From: Ustulina deusta
Taxonomy: Eukaryota; Ascomycota; Sordariomycetes; Xylariales; Xylariaceae
NCBI GenBank assembly: GCA_023159155.1
Contig: JAJNNX010000041.1
Span: 124,001 to 188,000 of the forward strand
DNA: 64,000 nt
Direction of reading: 5' to 3'
Shown: one piece after another, positions 22,768 to 35,988 of the stretch
Numbering within the stretch: position 1 is the stretch's first letter
How the letters are laid out: each line of letters starts with the position of its first letter
Program-made: the position numbers and the translations under genes
The notes under the pieces: generated by a model
The model's database searches: none
What the model was told of the DNA's origin: nothing
What the model saw: only the letters and a program-made list of their open reading frames with translations

Positions 22768-23093
22768 TTATAGTGCTTTTTTTATCTTTTATATAGTAAT
22801 AGTTGTAGTATTGTAGTATATATAAGCTTGTTAGCATAGTAAAAAGTTATATAATTTAACTAATTAGTAGTGTATTATTACTAAGATCTCTTTGGATTTA
22901 AACAATTTGGCCTAATTTAAGCTAATCTAGCTACTTTAGCCAATTTTAGCTAATTAAGTGCTGTTTATCTAATTAAAGCTATAAAAGCCCTAAATAGTCT
23001 AATTCATTTCTTATAAGTAAGTTTTCTAAAGCTTTCAGATTTTTTATATTTTTGTTCTTTAATTTTTTATTTTAGTAATATTTATAAGTACTA

Positions 23094-23420
23094 TATACCT
23101 TTAATTAGTCTAGAAAATTATTCCATTTTGCTAGACTTAACGCCTTTATAAGCCTGTCCGCAATTATATCTTTTATAGCTATATAAACAACTTTTAAAGT
23201 ATTCTTTTCAACCTCTTAGCGTAGCTAATAGTTATAAATATCTATATAACAAAACTTAGTTTGCAGTATAGTTACTTTTTTTATAACTAGCCTAATAATC
23301 TATTTATTATTATACTAAATAGTAATATATTAAATATCTAGTATAACACTTAGTTTTTTAATTAGTTAGCTTATAAATATAGCTTTTTTTGTAGCTTGTG
23401 CCAATACTAATAACTTTACT
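23094..23420 (-). pseudogene. Copia-type RNase H relic of element A
   Basis: One minus-strand frame keeps the C-terminal Ty1/copia pol signature: LAQATKKAIFIS, IIRLVIKKVTILQTKF, YIDIYNY, EVEKNTLKVVYIAIKDIIAD, RLIKALSLAKWNNFLD. The family consensus is EA-KEA-WL, AI-L--NP--H-RTKHIDI--H--RE-V, I-V-YI-T-D--AD-LTKAL. All in-frame stops are TAA or TAG where the family has or tolerates Gln (CAA/CAG). The frame is dead, but the family assignment is clear. The catalytic DNQ-like motif survives only as YNNK. Confidence 0.85.
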
Positions 23421-26400
23421 TTGGTTATTAAAATAGTTACTATATCCTATTTGTTAGTATGCTATTTAATAACTTTTTTAAATAGCCTGATTATATATAT
23501 TTATAAACTCTTTTGGTCTAGTATATTATTTATAAATAACGCATTGCTTATAATTTTAAAATTGTTTTTACTTTTGAACTAAAGCAAATAGTACTAAGTG
23601 CTTTTAAAATAGCTAAGCAGGCGATCTGCCAAGTTATAATATTAAAGCCTAGGGTTAATAAAAAATTTTAAAAGTTTTAATGCGCTGAATATAATATTAG
23701 GTTAAATAATTATAGCAATATATAATACTAACCTAACTTTTTGTTAGTATAAATATATTTCTTGTTTTGTAGCAAAGCTATTATAGGGCATTAGCTTGTC
23801 TTGTCCTATCGGAGTAAATAAAAAAATTAGATAAATAGTTCTTAGTTTAAAGATTTTTTTAATATATAAGGCTTGGAACAGCCAGATTAGTTTTTATTAA
23901 CGATTTTTAATCATTTTAACGCTTAGAAACTATTGCAAGTTATTATTGCTAGTTAACTAATAAGCTATTTAAAGCTATTTAATAGCTCTTTTAGCAATAG
24001 GTTCCTGATTTTTTTTATAAGTAAAAATAATATTATTTATATATATAAAAATTAATATTTTGTTATAAGCGTAGCAATAAAGCTTATATAGTATAGTTTA
24101 ATACTTTATTTTTTTAAGTATTAATATAAGTTTTTTTTATTATAGCAAAAATAACTTTCTTAAGCTATATAAAGCTTTGTTAAACTGTAGTACAATCTAA
24201 GGCTTATAGTAGTTAAAAGATATTTTTATATATTTTTTTTTATTAAGCTTTATATTAATAAATATATTAATAGTATTGTATTGCTTTAATTTAAAGTTAA
24301 ATTTAGCTGCTATTGTAATAAAGGTTCTAAATAACCTTTTAGCAAAAATTAATATATATATAGTTTTAGTGCTAAATTAAAGCTGCTAATTACCTTGTAC
24401 TACTAACCATACTTTGTATTTTGTATAGTAGTTATATTTATTAAACTTATATATATATACCTATATATACCTAAGTGTTAGCTTTTTTCTAGTTAAGTAA
24501 ATATTGACTTTAGTCTATAACTCTATTTTTTAGTAGTTTTTAAAATAATTTCTTTTAGCCCTTTTAAACCTTTTATTTATTAGGTAATACTTGAAGTTTT
24601 TGTAAAACTTTAGTAATAGCAGTAAATTTTTTTAATAGATTTTGTGCTTTTTAGCAACCTTTTGTTTAAAAATCTTTTTATTTTTATTTAGTATATATAG
24701 AACTTTTTAATTATAATTTAATTTTTTATTAATAAAATAGCTAATAAATTGTTTTAATAATCTGGCTTTTATAGCCTTACTTATTACTATATTGTTTTAA
24801 CTTTTTAAAGCGCTTAGGCGTCTGTTTAAAAACGTGGCTTCCTAGCAGTTTTTTTAAAAAGTAATAGTAGTATAAAAAAAAGTACTAAATATACTTGCTA
24901 GGGTATTAGAGTTTATATATAGTAGTTTAGTGCTTTTTAATGTTATTTCTTTAGTTCTATAATCTTTAAATTTTGCTATAATATTTTAGGTCTAAAAAAC
25001 AAGGTCCTTAAATCTAATAGAGTTTGCTATAACATTCTAGGGTTTTTATAGATCAGGGTTTCTAATAGTAGTGCTTTCTAATCTATCGGAGTTTATTACA
25101 ATATTTTAGGGTTTTTAAAAATAAAAGTTATTTATAATAACTATAAAAAAAATGCTTGGTTGTAGTAATTTAAAAAGTAAAAGATATAATAAAAAAAAAG
25201 TATTTATATAAAATTAATTAGATTTTATTGCTTTATTTAATATAAAATATTTATAAGTTACGCTTTTTTTATTTTTTAGTATATTTATAATAGTAGTATT
25301 ATTTTTGCTTTTAATAAGATATATATTTTTTAGTTTTTAATTAGCTATAGCTTTTAAAATACTGCTTAGCTAATTAGGTTTAATAATATTTATTTTAAAT
25401 AATAACTAGGTAATTTTATTAATTTCTTATTTAAGGAAGTTATTTTTTAGTTTATTAATATTGCTTAAAAATATAGTTTTTTTATTAAATATAATGTTTC
25501 TAGTAGATATAATAGTATTAATTGCTAAAATTTATATATAATATATATTAAAAGATTAATAGTTTATAAGGTAGCTTATTTAGGCTTTGGGATCTAATTT
25601 ATTAAATTTCTTTTTTTTTAGCTTAGTTTCTATAGTTATTATGTATGCCTTATAGCTATATATATATAAATAGTATAAATTAAGTTAATAGCAAATAGTT
25701 ACAATACTATTTTGGTTAAAAAAGTAAGCGTAAAACCTTTTGAATAAGCTTTGCTATTAGTATATCTATTTTAGTATATAATTATATAAATATATAGCGG
25801 TCTTTATAATATTAGTTTAAAAAATAATAGATAGTTTGGACCTAGTTCTTATAGCTCTGGCCTTATGTTTAATAATATTGCTAGTTTGCTTAGTACTACT
25901 ATTTTAACTTTATATATTTAGAGCATATAGCTTAAAGATTATACTATATTATTATTTAAAGTATTTAGTAAAGTTATTATATTTTAAAAGCTTATTGTTA
26001 TATTTGAAAACTTAAATAGTAGTATTGTAATAAGCTTATAAATATTTTACTAAATCTTCTAGAGCTCTGATTAATATTAGAGATTTTTAATTATGTAAGT
26101 AATAATCAAAACTAAAGCTAAAATATTAATCTATTATAAGTATTAGCAAGTTTTCCAAATTATAACTTTTTTTATAATTATAGAAGTCCATAGCTAGCTA
26201 TATTTCTGGCCTTACTAAGCAATTTTGAAATAATCTATTGATTTGCTGTTATATTTTTGTTATAATATATACTTTATAGTTTAAAATATATATTTTGTCT
26301 TTTAAAGATTATTATAGTTTTATTTTTTTAGCCTGTGCTATTATATAATAAAAAATATTAGCACTTAAATAGCCTAGATAGAGATGCTATTAATATAAAT

Positions 26401-28226
26401 TAGCTTTTAAAATAGGCCTTAAAATTATTACTGCCAGTTTATTTTTTTATATATAAAAAGCACTTTTTTTTATATTAAGTAGTAAATATTTTAGTACAAA
26501 CTAGTAGTTTTGATTTTAAAAATAGCAAAATATTAATTTATTTTATTGTTTTAGTATTATTATTGCTAGCTTTATATTTTAGTATAAGCTTTGTTTTAAG
26601 AATACCTAAAGTAATACTAGGTTGCAAGCTATTATTAAGCAATAGGCTATATTATATAATCTTATAATTATAAGTCTTTTGGGCCCTTAAATATATATAT
26701 TAATATTTTTAAATATAAATATAAATATAATCCTATTTTCTATATATATTTTATTTTTTAGTAATACTATTTATAAATTATTAAATCTGCTAATCTTATT
26801 AAATATATATAAAATAGTTCTAAAATCTAGAATAACTAAGTTTTTTAGTCTATATATAGCTTTACTTTTTAACTTTTTGCTAATAGCAAAAGTAGATTAT
26901 ATTAATATTTGTTCTAGTTAAGCAGACAATTTGTTTTTGTTAGTTTTTGCTTTTTTTTTTTTTTGTATATAATTAATAAGTTTTTTTAGTTTTTTATTAG
27001 TATTAAAGTTAGCCTATATTAGCCTAGCAATAATTTGGCTAAAATAAAAATCATTTAGAGCTAATTCTAAAAAAAGATAATAATATTTTGTTATATAATA
27101 AAAACCCAAATAGTTTTTATAAATATAATTACTTGAACTATAAGTTTGTAAGTTAACGTAAGATTGTTTATTATTGCTTTTATTGCTTTTATTGCTACGG
27201 GGTCTGCGGCTACCTTGGCTTCGGCTTCTATTTCTGCTTTAAAAAAGAACTTATTAATTATTAAAAAATATTTCTATCCTTTTAGCGTTATCTGTAGTAT
27301 TTCTAGTACTTTTATTGTTATATAGTACTAAAAACGCCTCTTTATTAATATATATGTTTAGCTAATATATAATTGCTTGGTAATTTGCTTTATTTTTTAA
27401 GTTAGCTATTATTTTTTAATAGGTTAGTATATTATTAAAAATTATTAATTAATTAATTATTTAAAAAGTAGTAATCTAGTTTTTAAGGATTTTTTTAAAG
27501 CATATTTTTAGGTTTGTTATTAAATAGTTAATATTATTTAATTTAGTAATTCTATATTTAAAAGCAACAAAAACTATAGCTTTTTAACATATTACTTATG
27601 TGCTAAAGTCCTTTAGTAGCTTATTTATTTTTTTTATATATTATTAGTATTAAGCTTTTGTTTATAATTGTTATATTGCCCCTAGGTATTAGCCAAAGTT
27701 TTTAAGTTTATTATACTACTTATTAATAATATTAGTAAGTTAGAAAATAGTTTTTATATAATCTAAAAAAACAGTTTTGATTATTTATGCTATAAGATTA
27801 GTAATATGTTTTTAGTAGATTTTATAGTTTTTTTTTATTGTAATGTATTAATTCTAGTCAATTTGGTAAGCCTTTTTGCTATTTTTTGTTATTTTAAGAA
27901 TATTTATAGGTTTGCTGTTTAGGTTAATTTCTTTGTTTTAAAAAATAGCAGTCAATTAAAAACGTATTAATTAGTTAGTTATATGTTTAAAATAATCCTT
28001 AAATTTAGGTATTTTTAGTAATAGTATTTATAACGTTTGTTCTTCTAGTTAAAGGTATTCCTATAAATTAAAGAATATTGCTTTTGTAATAAACACCTTG
28101 TTTTAAAGTGTGTAATCCTTTAGCTTGGCTAATAAAGCCTTATTAATCACTAATAAAGCTATAATATTACTTGGTTACTTATACTAGCCCTTAAAAGATA
28201 GTATTCTTATAAATAAAACTTTTAAT

Positions 28227-28397
28227 TATCAAATATAAGCGAGTCTAATTAAATAATTATATTAATAATTATTACTAATCTTTTCTGTTCTATGTTCTGT
28301 TGCAAAGTTTTCTATATGCCATATAAATTAGGTGTGTGTAGAGAATCTATTTAACGGGGTTCCAAAAGATAGCTAATTTACCCCATTAAATCTGACA
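28227..28397 (-). repeat. 5' LTR of element A (right in window)
   Basis: 171 bp. The inner half is AT-shifted (starts TATCAAATAT); the outer half is nearly intact and ends TCTGACA. Confidence 0.9.
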
Positions 28398-28402
28398 ACC
28401 TT

Positions 28403-28542
28403 TTGTACGAAGTACGGAGGGTCCACCTAGCCCCTGGCCATATGGGCCCATACAGGCCCAACCACCCAACTTGGCCACCAAGGTGGCCAAGATGGCTGTA
28501 CCAAATATGGCGTACGATTGACCTGGCAATATTGTTCCAACA
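28403..28542. repeat. Right LTR of element B, second part
   Basis: 140 bp continuing the LTR sequence TTGTACGAAGTACGGAGGG after the duplicated ACCTT. It is one of the least mutated stretches of the AT-rich block (CCACCAAGGTGGCCAAGATG) and ends CCAACA. Confidence 0.9.
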
Positions 28543-28547
28543 ACTAT
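28543..28547. repeat. Target-site duplication ACTAT, right copy (element B)
   Basis: Matches 20421-20425. Confidence 0.85.
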
Positions 28548-31500
28548 TTTTATTATTTTTTTAAAATATAGCTACTAGTAGGCCTTTTTTTATAACAATA
28601 AGTGTTTTAATATAATTTAAGATTTTTATAATAGTAGTAACTTTTTTTTTAATATATTTTTTAAAGTTAAACTATTTATTGAACTAGACGTTTAATTAGC
28701 AAAGCGCTAGCTTAGACTTTTAAACAACTTAGTATACTACTATTTTAGTTTTTTTGATATTTTAGATTAAAATAAAGGTTATAAAACTAATTGTAATAAC
28801 AATTAATAAATTAGTATTTTTTTTTTTATATAAAATATACTACTTTTATTTTTTTAAAAACAAAAAAGATTTTTTTTTTTTTTTATATTTTAATATTTTA
28901 TTAACTTTTTAGCTAGTAAGTACTACTAACTTTTTTAACGTATTAGTAATTTTAAAAATCTTTATATTATTAATATATTTTTATTTATTTAAGTTATTAC
29001 TTATTATTTTAGCTATATATATTATATATAAAATAAATAACTAAAAAAAGCTTTATAGCATACTATATTTTTAGTTTTAAATATATATTTTGTTTAATAA
29101 AAAAAAAACTTATAAATATAATTATTATTAAAGGCTACTTTTATTATATTATTTTTTAAAATAGTTTATAGTATAGCAAAGCATTAAAAGCTTTTTATAT
29201 ATTTATAATAATAAGTATTGCTTTTTTTTTTACTATTAGTACTACTTCTATTTTATAAGTAAAGCTAGCTATAAAATCTATTATTAATTATATAAGTAGT
29301 ACTCCTATATATTAAGCATTAAAAAAGCCTATTTATAGCTTTTATTTATATATAAAAAAAATATAATTAGTCTAAATAAACAAAAAGTTAAAAAGTCCGA
29401 TTTTTTTACTTTTAGTATTATTATAACTTAGGCAATTTTTTAAGCTATAAAGTAATATCCTAAAATAAATATTTTTTTTTTAATATTTTATAATAATTTT
29501 TTATATAAGTCTAGCATACTTTTATAATTTGTGCTATAATATTATTTTTGCTAAATAAAATTAATTTTATATTATATATATACTTTTTTATTTTTTTAAA
29601 AATAATTATAGTTTTTTAAAATAAATATTCTATTTTTTAAAAAAGCTTTTTTATAAAATTATTTGCTATGCTATATTTTTATAGTATTTTTTTATATAAA
29701 TGCTATGCTTTATTAAAGCTATTTTTTATTAGTTTATTATTATTTATATTTTTTAAAAAAAAATTATTTTTATTTATACTTTTGATTTATATTACTTAAT
29801 AAAAATATAAAATTTTTTATTAGTTAAAATTTTATTAATTTTAACTTTTTAATATTTTTTTTTTGCCTTTTGTACTACTAAAAAAAAAGCTTTTTTTTTT
29901 TTTAGTAATTTTTTTTATATCTTATTTTTTTTTTGTTTTTTTTTTAAATAGCGCTACTTTTACTATACTATAATATATTCTTTAGTTTATTAAAAAGCAA
30001 ATTTGCTTATAACCTTTTTTTAGCTACTTATTACTTTAATTATATTTATTAGTAGTATTACTAGTACTTTAGCTATACTATTTAATCTAGCTAATAAGTT
30101 ATTTTTAACTTTTTAGTTGTTTTAATCTAGCTTAAGCTTTAATTTTTTATTTAAAAACTATATTTTTTTTTAAAAATAATCTAATTTTAAAATATAACGC
30201 TAGTCCAAATAAACTTTTAAAAAAAAAATATTTAAAAAAACAAAATTAATAATATAGCTAGCTTTATAAATAAGTTTACTTAAAATCCTAATAAAACATA
30301 TGCTTATTTTAGCAGACTATATTAATAGTTAGTACTTTTTATTTTTAGAAGTAATTTTAAGTTTTTAATCTAAATATTAAGCATCAGCGTTTTTAGTTAT
30401 AAAGCAATATAATAATAGCTCTAATAAACATAAATAAATAAGTATTTTTAATATTAATAATATTTTATAATAGTTCAATAATATATATTTGTTAATATTT
30501 ATTTAAAGTAGATTTTTTAAATAAATTGGTTTACGTAAAGCAACTTTAAGGCAGGCTTTTTTTTAAACATAGGTTATTACTTTAGATTTGTTTTTGTTTT
30601 TTTTTAAAAAGTCTAATCAAGCATAAATAATATATTTATAGTAGTTTTAAATATAAATATTAGTAAGTATAAAAATTTAAAGTTTTTATATTAATATTAT
30701 ATTAATTCTTTTTTTTTAGTATTTTTATAAAAAAGTAATATATATTAGCTAAACTTTTTATATATTATATACTTTAATACGTAAACTTTTTAATACCTTA
30801 ACCTAGTAATAGAACTACTAGCTATTTTTATTATTAATATTTATTTTTTTTGTTTTAAAAAGATATTTTATATTATTTTGCTATTTATTATAAAGTTTTT
30901 ATATTAAATGTTTTGCTTTTATATAAAGTAGCTATATTAAATATAAAAGTTATAAATATAGCTTTTATTAAAGCTTGTCCCTTAAAGTTAAAGCTTTTAC
31001 TAAAGGCTTTAATTATATATATTTTTTTTATTGTTTTGTTTAGCTTTTTTAAGCTAGTATTTAATACTTAGTAGCATTTTATAGCTTTTTAAGTAAAAAA
31101 AAAAAATTTTATAAAAACTGCTTGTTTATAGCCTTTAGGCTAAGCGTCCTGCATATAGTAAATAGTATATTTTTTATTAGTAGTATTTAAATCTAAAATA
31201 AATATTTTATTTGCTATAAATTTAAAACAGTTAGTTTATATATATATATATTTTTTTTATACTATTTATAATTATTTTTTATTTAGTACTACTATTTAGT
31301 TATTAATTTATTTAACCTTTACTAAATAGTTTTTATAGCTAGTTAAAAATAAATTATAATAGTTTATATAATAAAAAAAGTTTATATAAAGGCCTAGTTT
31401 ATAGCTATTTATTTTATTTCTATAGTTTTTATAATAGTTTATTTTAGTACAATATCTAGCTATATAATATCTTTAATACTTAGAATTATATTTTTTGTAT

Positions 31501-32710
31501 TTTATAATTATTAGTTTTTTATTTATTTTTTGTACTAGATAACTTATAAAAAATAACCTAAAAGATTTTACTAAATATTTAAATAAAAACTATTTAAGTT
31601 TGCTTATTAATAGTAAAGTTTATATTTTATTAAAGAAAATAAGTATGTATTAATAAATACTTAGTTTATACTTAAGCTTTTTGTATAACTTATTATAAGG
31701 TTATATTATTAGTTTTTTTAGTTATATAGTTAAAAAATATTATAAAAATATTATTAATAATATAAATAACCTAAGCTTTAAAAGCTTTAAAAATAATAGC
31801 TTATAAATCTACTAATATAAATTTATTTTTAATTTTTAAGCTAGCTATTTTAATAAACTAGCTAGTTTTAGTTTATTAAATATTTAGTAGTTTTATTACT
31901 TAAAATTTTAGTTTTTTAATTAAAGCAATTTTTATAGCAAACAAAATAAATCTATATAAAAGTTTATTTTTTAATACTTTAATTAGAATTCTAGGGTTTT
32001 TTATATTTATAAATATAAAGCAAGCCTTTAAAAAAACAAATAAAAACGTAGTCTTATTAAGCTTTGTTTTAAAGTTTAATATATTTTATATTGCTAGTTT
32101 TTAGGCTATTGTAGCATAAATTAAAGTTTTACTAAAAGCAAAAATAAGTTTATTTATAATTTTAGCTAGCTAAACATTTTTTATTAAAGCTTTATTACTA
32201 GCAAAATAAATTAATTAAAATTATAAGTAAGCTAATATAGCGCTATTTATATAAATAAATATTATTATATTTAGGTATTAATTAATTTTATTAGCTAACT
32301 TTTAAACAAATTTATATTAAAAGCTTTAGTTAGTTTTATTTAAAAAATAAAAAAATCTATTTAGTATAGTTGCTAGTTTAATAAATATTTTTTTTTATAT
32401 TTTTATGTTTTTTTTTAATTTTAGCAAAATAATTTATTATAAAGCTCTATAACAAAAGCTTGTTTTTAGTAGTATTTTTTTTTATAAATATTTTTAGCAG
32501 TACTAAAATATTATTAATTTTAATTTTTTTTTATTATAAGTTAGTAATAGTAAGTATAAGTAGTTTAGTTTGCTAAATATATTAGAAGTTTAATATAACA
32601 GGCAAACGTTGCAGTATTAAAAGTTCTACTATTTATATATTTTAGCACGCTAAATATAGATTCTAGTATTATAGAAATTATGCTAATTTTAGGGCAGTAT
32701 TAGTATTTTT
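28548..32710. other. AT-rich RIP-like DNA right of element B
   Basis: About 4.2 kb with long T runs and no open frame of substance. It is probably the remains of one or more older repeats, into which B and perhaps C inserted. No terminal repeats could be delimited. Confidence 0.65.
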
Positions 32711-33180
32711 GGTATAAAACACGCCTATGTACTAACAGTTCCAGGCGTACGGACAATAAATAGAAAGGAAGGTGTCGCTCTTCCGGTCCGTATAATGGCG
32801 GCAGGAAATGATTTTAGCGTAAACTGTGGGAATATATTCAGCCGTGGTCATAGACGGGATTAAGGACGAGGTCCCTTTTACGGATGAAGAAGCAATGGGA
32901 ACCCGTTCGTTTGCCTGAGCCGGCATCATATCAGCGGAGGCCGGCCGCTGGGTTGAATGAATGTTTTGCGTTTTACTTGCTTCCTCTTTCTCTCTCTCCT
33001 CTTCTTCGAATTTCCTCTTGTTGGTGTCTGTGTAGAACAAGACCACAAGTTTACAGCTGATGTCTGCTGGACTGTCAGGGATATATATTACACTACCCCA
33101 TGGGAGTGGATATATCAGTATTCTGTATATATATTGGTGTTGTCCCCCTAGATATTTGGAAGGTTTAGGAATCAATTGAC
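32711..33180 (-). other. GC-normal patch with an open frame at the block edge
   Basis: Normal composition resumes abruptly at about 32711. The minus strand has an open frame from 33175 to 32732 (no recognised family; a Glu/Arg/Lys stretch KRKFEEEEREKEEASK followed by a Ser/Thr-rich part). A possible acceptor TTCTACACAG lies just before the charged part, so the frame could be an exon. It may equally be repeat-derived. Function unknown. Confidence 0.25.
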
Positions 33181-33406
33181 CACTTTATTGAGCCCTAATT
33201 ACCTATCTGCTTCCCAGCTGCAGATGAGACTCTTTATTCACTCTGGACCTAACCCACTCTGACATGGACATTGGAAGGTGAATGGTCCTCCCGCTGCCGC
33301 GGAGTTAGTCGATGTGGCCTCACCGTCTGGTTCATGTTGCAAGATTGGTAAGATAGTAGCTATGTTCGTACGTCATCTGAGGAGGACTCGAGAAGGGGCT
33401 TCTTAC

Positions 33407-34790
33407 CATCACACAAAATAGGCTGTTCCAGCAATCCGGGTGTGGCAGCTTCGATCACGGCATCTACCTCTGGGCTATACCAGTAACATCCTGCAATCTC
33501 GGGACGAAGTAGAATGTCTATCCCCGCCCGGACTTTGGCGCTGTCTTGTGCCTCGTCATTGTCAAGGAGAAGTGCTATGAAGTCAAAGACGGGGTGCGAC
33601 TCATTAGTCTCCGCCTGTACCTTTAGGCTCTTGCCCAGCTAAAATATTTTTCAATAACAGAAGGGTAAATCATCAATGCCATAATACTTTCCTCTTCAGC
33701 GCGATCACCTAATGCCTCCGCATCATACTCGTTTGCATCCGAAGCATCCAAAGTATCTCCTAGGTGTTTTAGAATACCGCAATCGACTGGATAGTAAGAT
33801 TGAGTCGTAAAAAACTCTTCTTTGGAGCAACGCGTTCATACAAAGCAAGAGTCAATTACCGGGCAACCGTAATTTGCACTTTCAACACATAGATTGGTCG
33901 AACCCAGTGTCCAAAGTCAACCTCTTCTTCATCGGATCCACCCACAGATTCCCAATCTAAAACATCTCCAGGAGCATCAACATCTTCAACCTCTGTAGAA
34001 GGAAATACATCGTATCCCATAATTTTGCTTATCATATCAAGGCGCGCAAGCATAAACAAATTAAAAAGTAATAGATCCAGCAGCTGTAAGGCAGGGTCAT
34101 CAGTAGTGCCTCGGGCATCAAGAAGCTCAGATGTCCTAATAGTCCAATCTACGTTTCGGTCAGGTCGGTCAAAAAGTTAGCCTTCAGGATCTGAGTCCTA
34201 AGAGAAACACTGCTACCAAGCCCAAGGGACTGTGTGTAGAAGAAAAAGGCCTCCAGTAAAAACCTATATGCGATTCTGGAAATCTATAAAATCCGCAGTA
34301 GGGATAGTACAATCAAAGTAATTGCCGAGTACGCAGCACAGTACAGCTTCACACATTTCGCCCTGAAGTTTCCATTTATTATATTCGATGTCGTTATCTC
34401 GCAGATAGCGATCGAAGTCGTACCCACTTGTAGATCTCGAAACAAAACAATCTTCACGCTTAATGATGCCCCCATTACAATAGTAGGTCGAAAGTAGTAA
34501 TAAGCTAATAATCCGAGCTCCTTCTAATCAGCATCACCGTAAAAAAATCGCTTGGTCGACAACACTGGAACTAAGGAAACATCTTGCGTTCCAGTGTTAA
34601 CAATACAAGCCGCAAAAATATGATCCAACACAGATAGCTTAATCCTGTAGCCTACGTAAAGTAACAAAAGTTCCGCAACTATAACGGAACAATGGGGACA
34701 GTCATCACTTATTGTAATAAAGCCTTGCTCTGCTGCGGTTTGAATTGCCGGCAATAAAACACAGCCCAGCCTTGCCCGGTCAACCAAGTG
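33407..34790 (-). pseudogene. Probable broken multi-exon gene
   Basis: Several coding-like blocks follow one another on the minus strand: a frame from 34787 (GCVLLPAIQTAAEQGFITIS), a block at 34470-34262 (SGYDFDRYLRDNDIEYNKW), a block at 34197-33856 with one internal TAA at 34177-34179 (DWTIRTSELLDARG, DLLLFNLFMLARLDMI, a Glu/Asp-rich SDEEEVDFGHW), and a block 33638-33407 (VFDFIALLLDNDEA, RAGIDILLRPEIAGCYWY, AATPGLLEQPILCDG) after a TTTTAG acceptor. Some joins keep frame and others do not, and one stop lies inside a block. No family recognised. It may be a live gene with introns I failed to place. Confidence 0.35.
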
Positions 34791-35988
34791 CCTCTATTTT
34801 AGATTAGTAACAGCACCGTCGGCATAGATTTAAGACGTGTACCGCGGACCACGGCCCAGTAAGGTAACGGCAGTCCAATTCGTTGGCTACTCTCACTTTC
34901 TGTGCTGGAAGATGGTGCATCCAGCCCAATGTAACCTAGCTTGAACCTCCGGACTTGTTACGCCAGATCCTGAGATTCCGTATCCGCGGTCTATACGTGA
35001 TGGGCGAGATCTAGCAGATGAGACCGATTAGCTAGCTGGCTGGCTGGGTAGATTCCTGACTACGGGGCCCGGTGATTAGAGAAGCCTTTTGGTGCTTAAA
35101 TCGAACATCTTGCAGCCCTTCTGCAGCGTCGATGTTAACGCTGGAGCGTTCAAGTCAAGGGACGGGAGGCGCTCGAAAGACGCGCAGAACGGTCGGAAAC
35201 CTGCAGAAGAAGAGAGCATGTAGACTAGCCACAGAGATCTTGGCTATATAGCTACTAGAAAATTCACCCTGTTGATTGCTGCAGTGAGATTTTTTATTAG
35301 TCTAAGGGGACATGGGTGGTGCTCTTAAGAATGTCTGTCGAATGAGTCCAGTCACATTTAGACCCGAGATGTAGCGGTGCTTGCAACCTTGTGGCGTTTG
35401 TGGCGTATTCGAGATAGTCTCCCCTCCCTATATGGAATTAAAGGTTAGCACGCTAGGCAACCTTGAACTGTGGGTCCTGACGTAATGACCTAAATGGGCA
35501 CTGGGAAACAGCCCTTGGCAGCTGGTACTAACCCACACAAATTACTGGGATAAATACCTCGAACCCCAGTCATATACCCTACCTAGTTAGTTTCTTTCTA
35601 CAACCATACTCAATACAGACACGAGGGGCAATTCTGATTGGCTTACTTCACTATCTACTACGCATACTGGCCATGGGTCCCGAAGGACATGCGTGCTTTA
35701 CTTTAATGGGCCTATGAGTTGCATTCGTACATAGCTGTCGACACGGCGTTTCGGATGTTGTATTAGGGACAGCTCTGGAAGCTCGCAGAGTGAGAATTCC
35801 GCGAAATGGGGATGATTTTCGAAAATTTTAGGTCTTATTTATGTATACTATGATCTTGCTTTCCTTATTTCCCTTTCGCACAATTGAATCAAAAAGCGCC
35901 GAAGAAGAAAGGCACGACAACAAGAGTGTTGATCTGGGAAATCAAGGCTGTGCGGGGTCGCAATAAGACTCATTTTGATTCGATAAAA
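34791..35988. other. Intergenic region before the second C2H2 gene
   Basis: No coding block recognised. The last 150 bases should hold the promoter and leader of the gene starting at 35989. Confidence 0.45.

Larger units (their letters stand above)
22448..28397 (-). mobile_element. Ty1/copia retrotransposon A, RIP-degraded
   Basis: The LTRs 22448-22618 and 28227-28397 are each exactly 171 bp. They start TGTCAGA and end TCTGACA where unmutated, and are flanked by the duplication ACCTT (22443-22447 and 28398-28402). The uninterrupted B LTR reads TATACCTTTTGTACG, which is the empty site. Orientation is minus: a purine tract AAAGGGG abuts the 22448-22618 LTR on the minus strand, and a recognisable copia RNase H lies at 23094-23420 reading towards it. 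The interior is 5608 bp, a full-length size for copia, but every frame is broken by TAA and TAG. A degraded tRNA-like sequence lies between RNase H and the purine tract. Confidence 0.92.
20426..28542. mobile_element. LTR retrotransposon B, split by element A
   Basis: Left LTR is 20426-20729 (304 bp). The right LTR is 22284-22447 plus 28403-28542 (164 + 140 = 304 bp), interrupted by element A. Both ends carry ACTAT duplications. Remaining terminal bases read TGTCGG (left start) and CCAACA (right end); the facing inner copies are TATTAG and CTAATA, exactly what G>A and C>T changes would give. The interior proper is only 1554 bp, AT-rich and non-coding, so B was probably non-autonomous or deleted. 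Confidence 0.9.
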
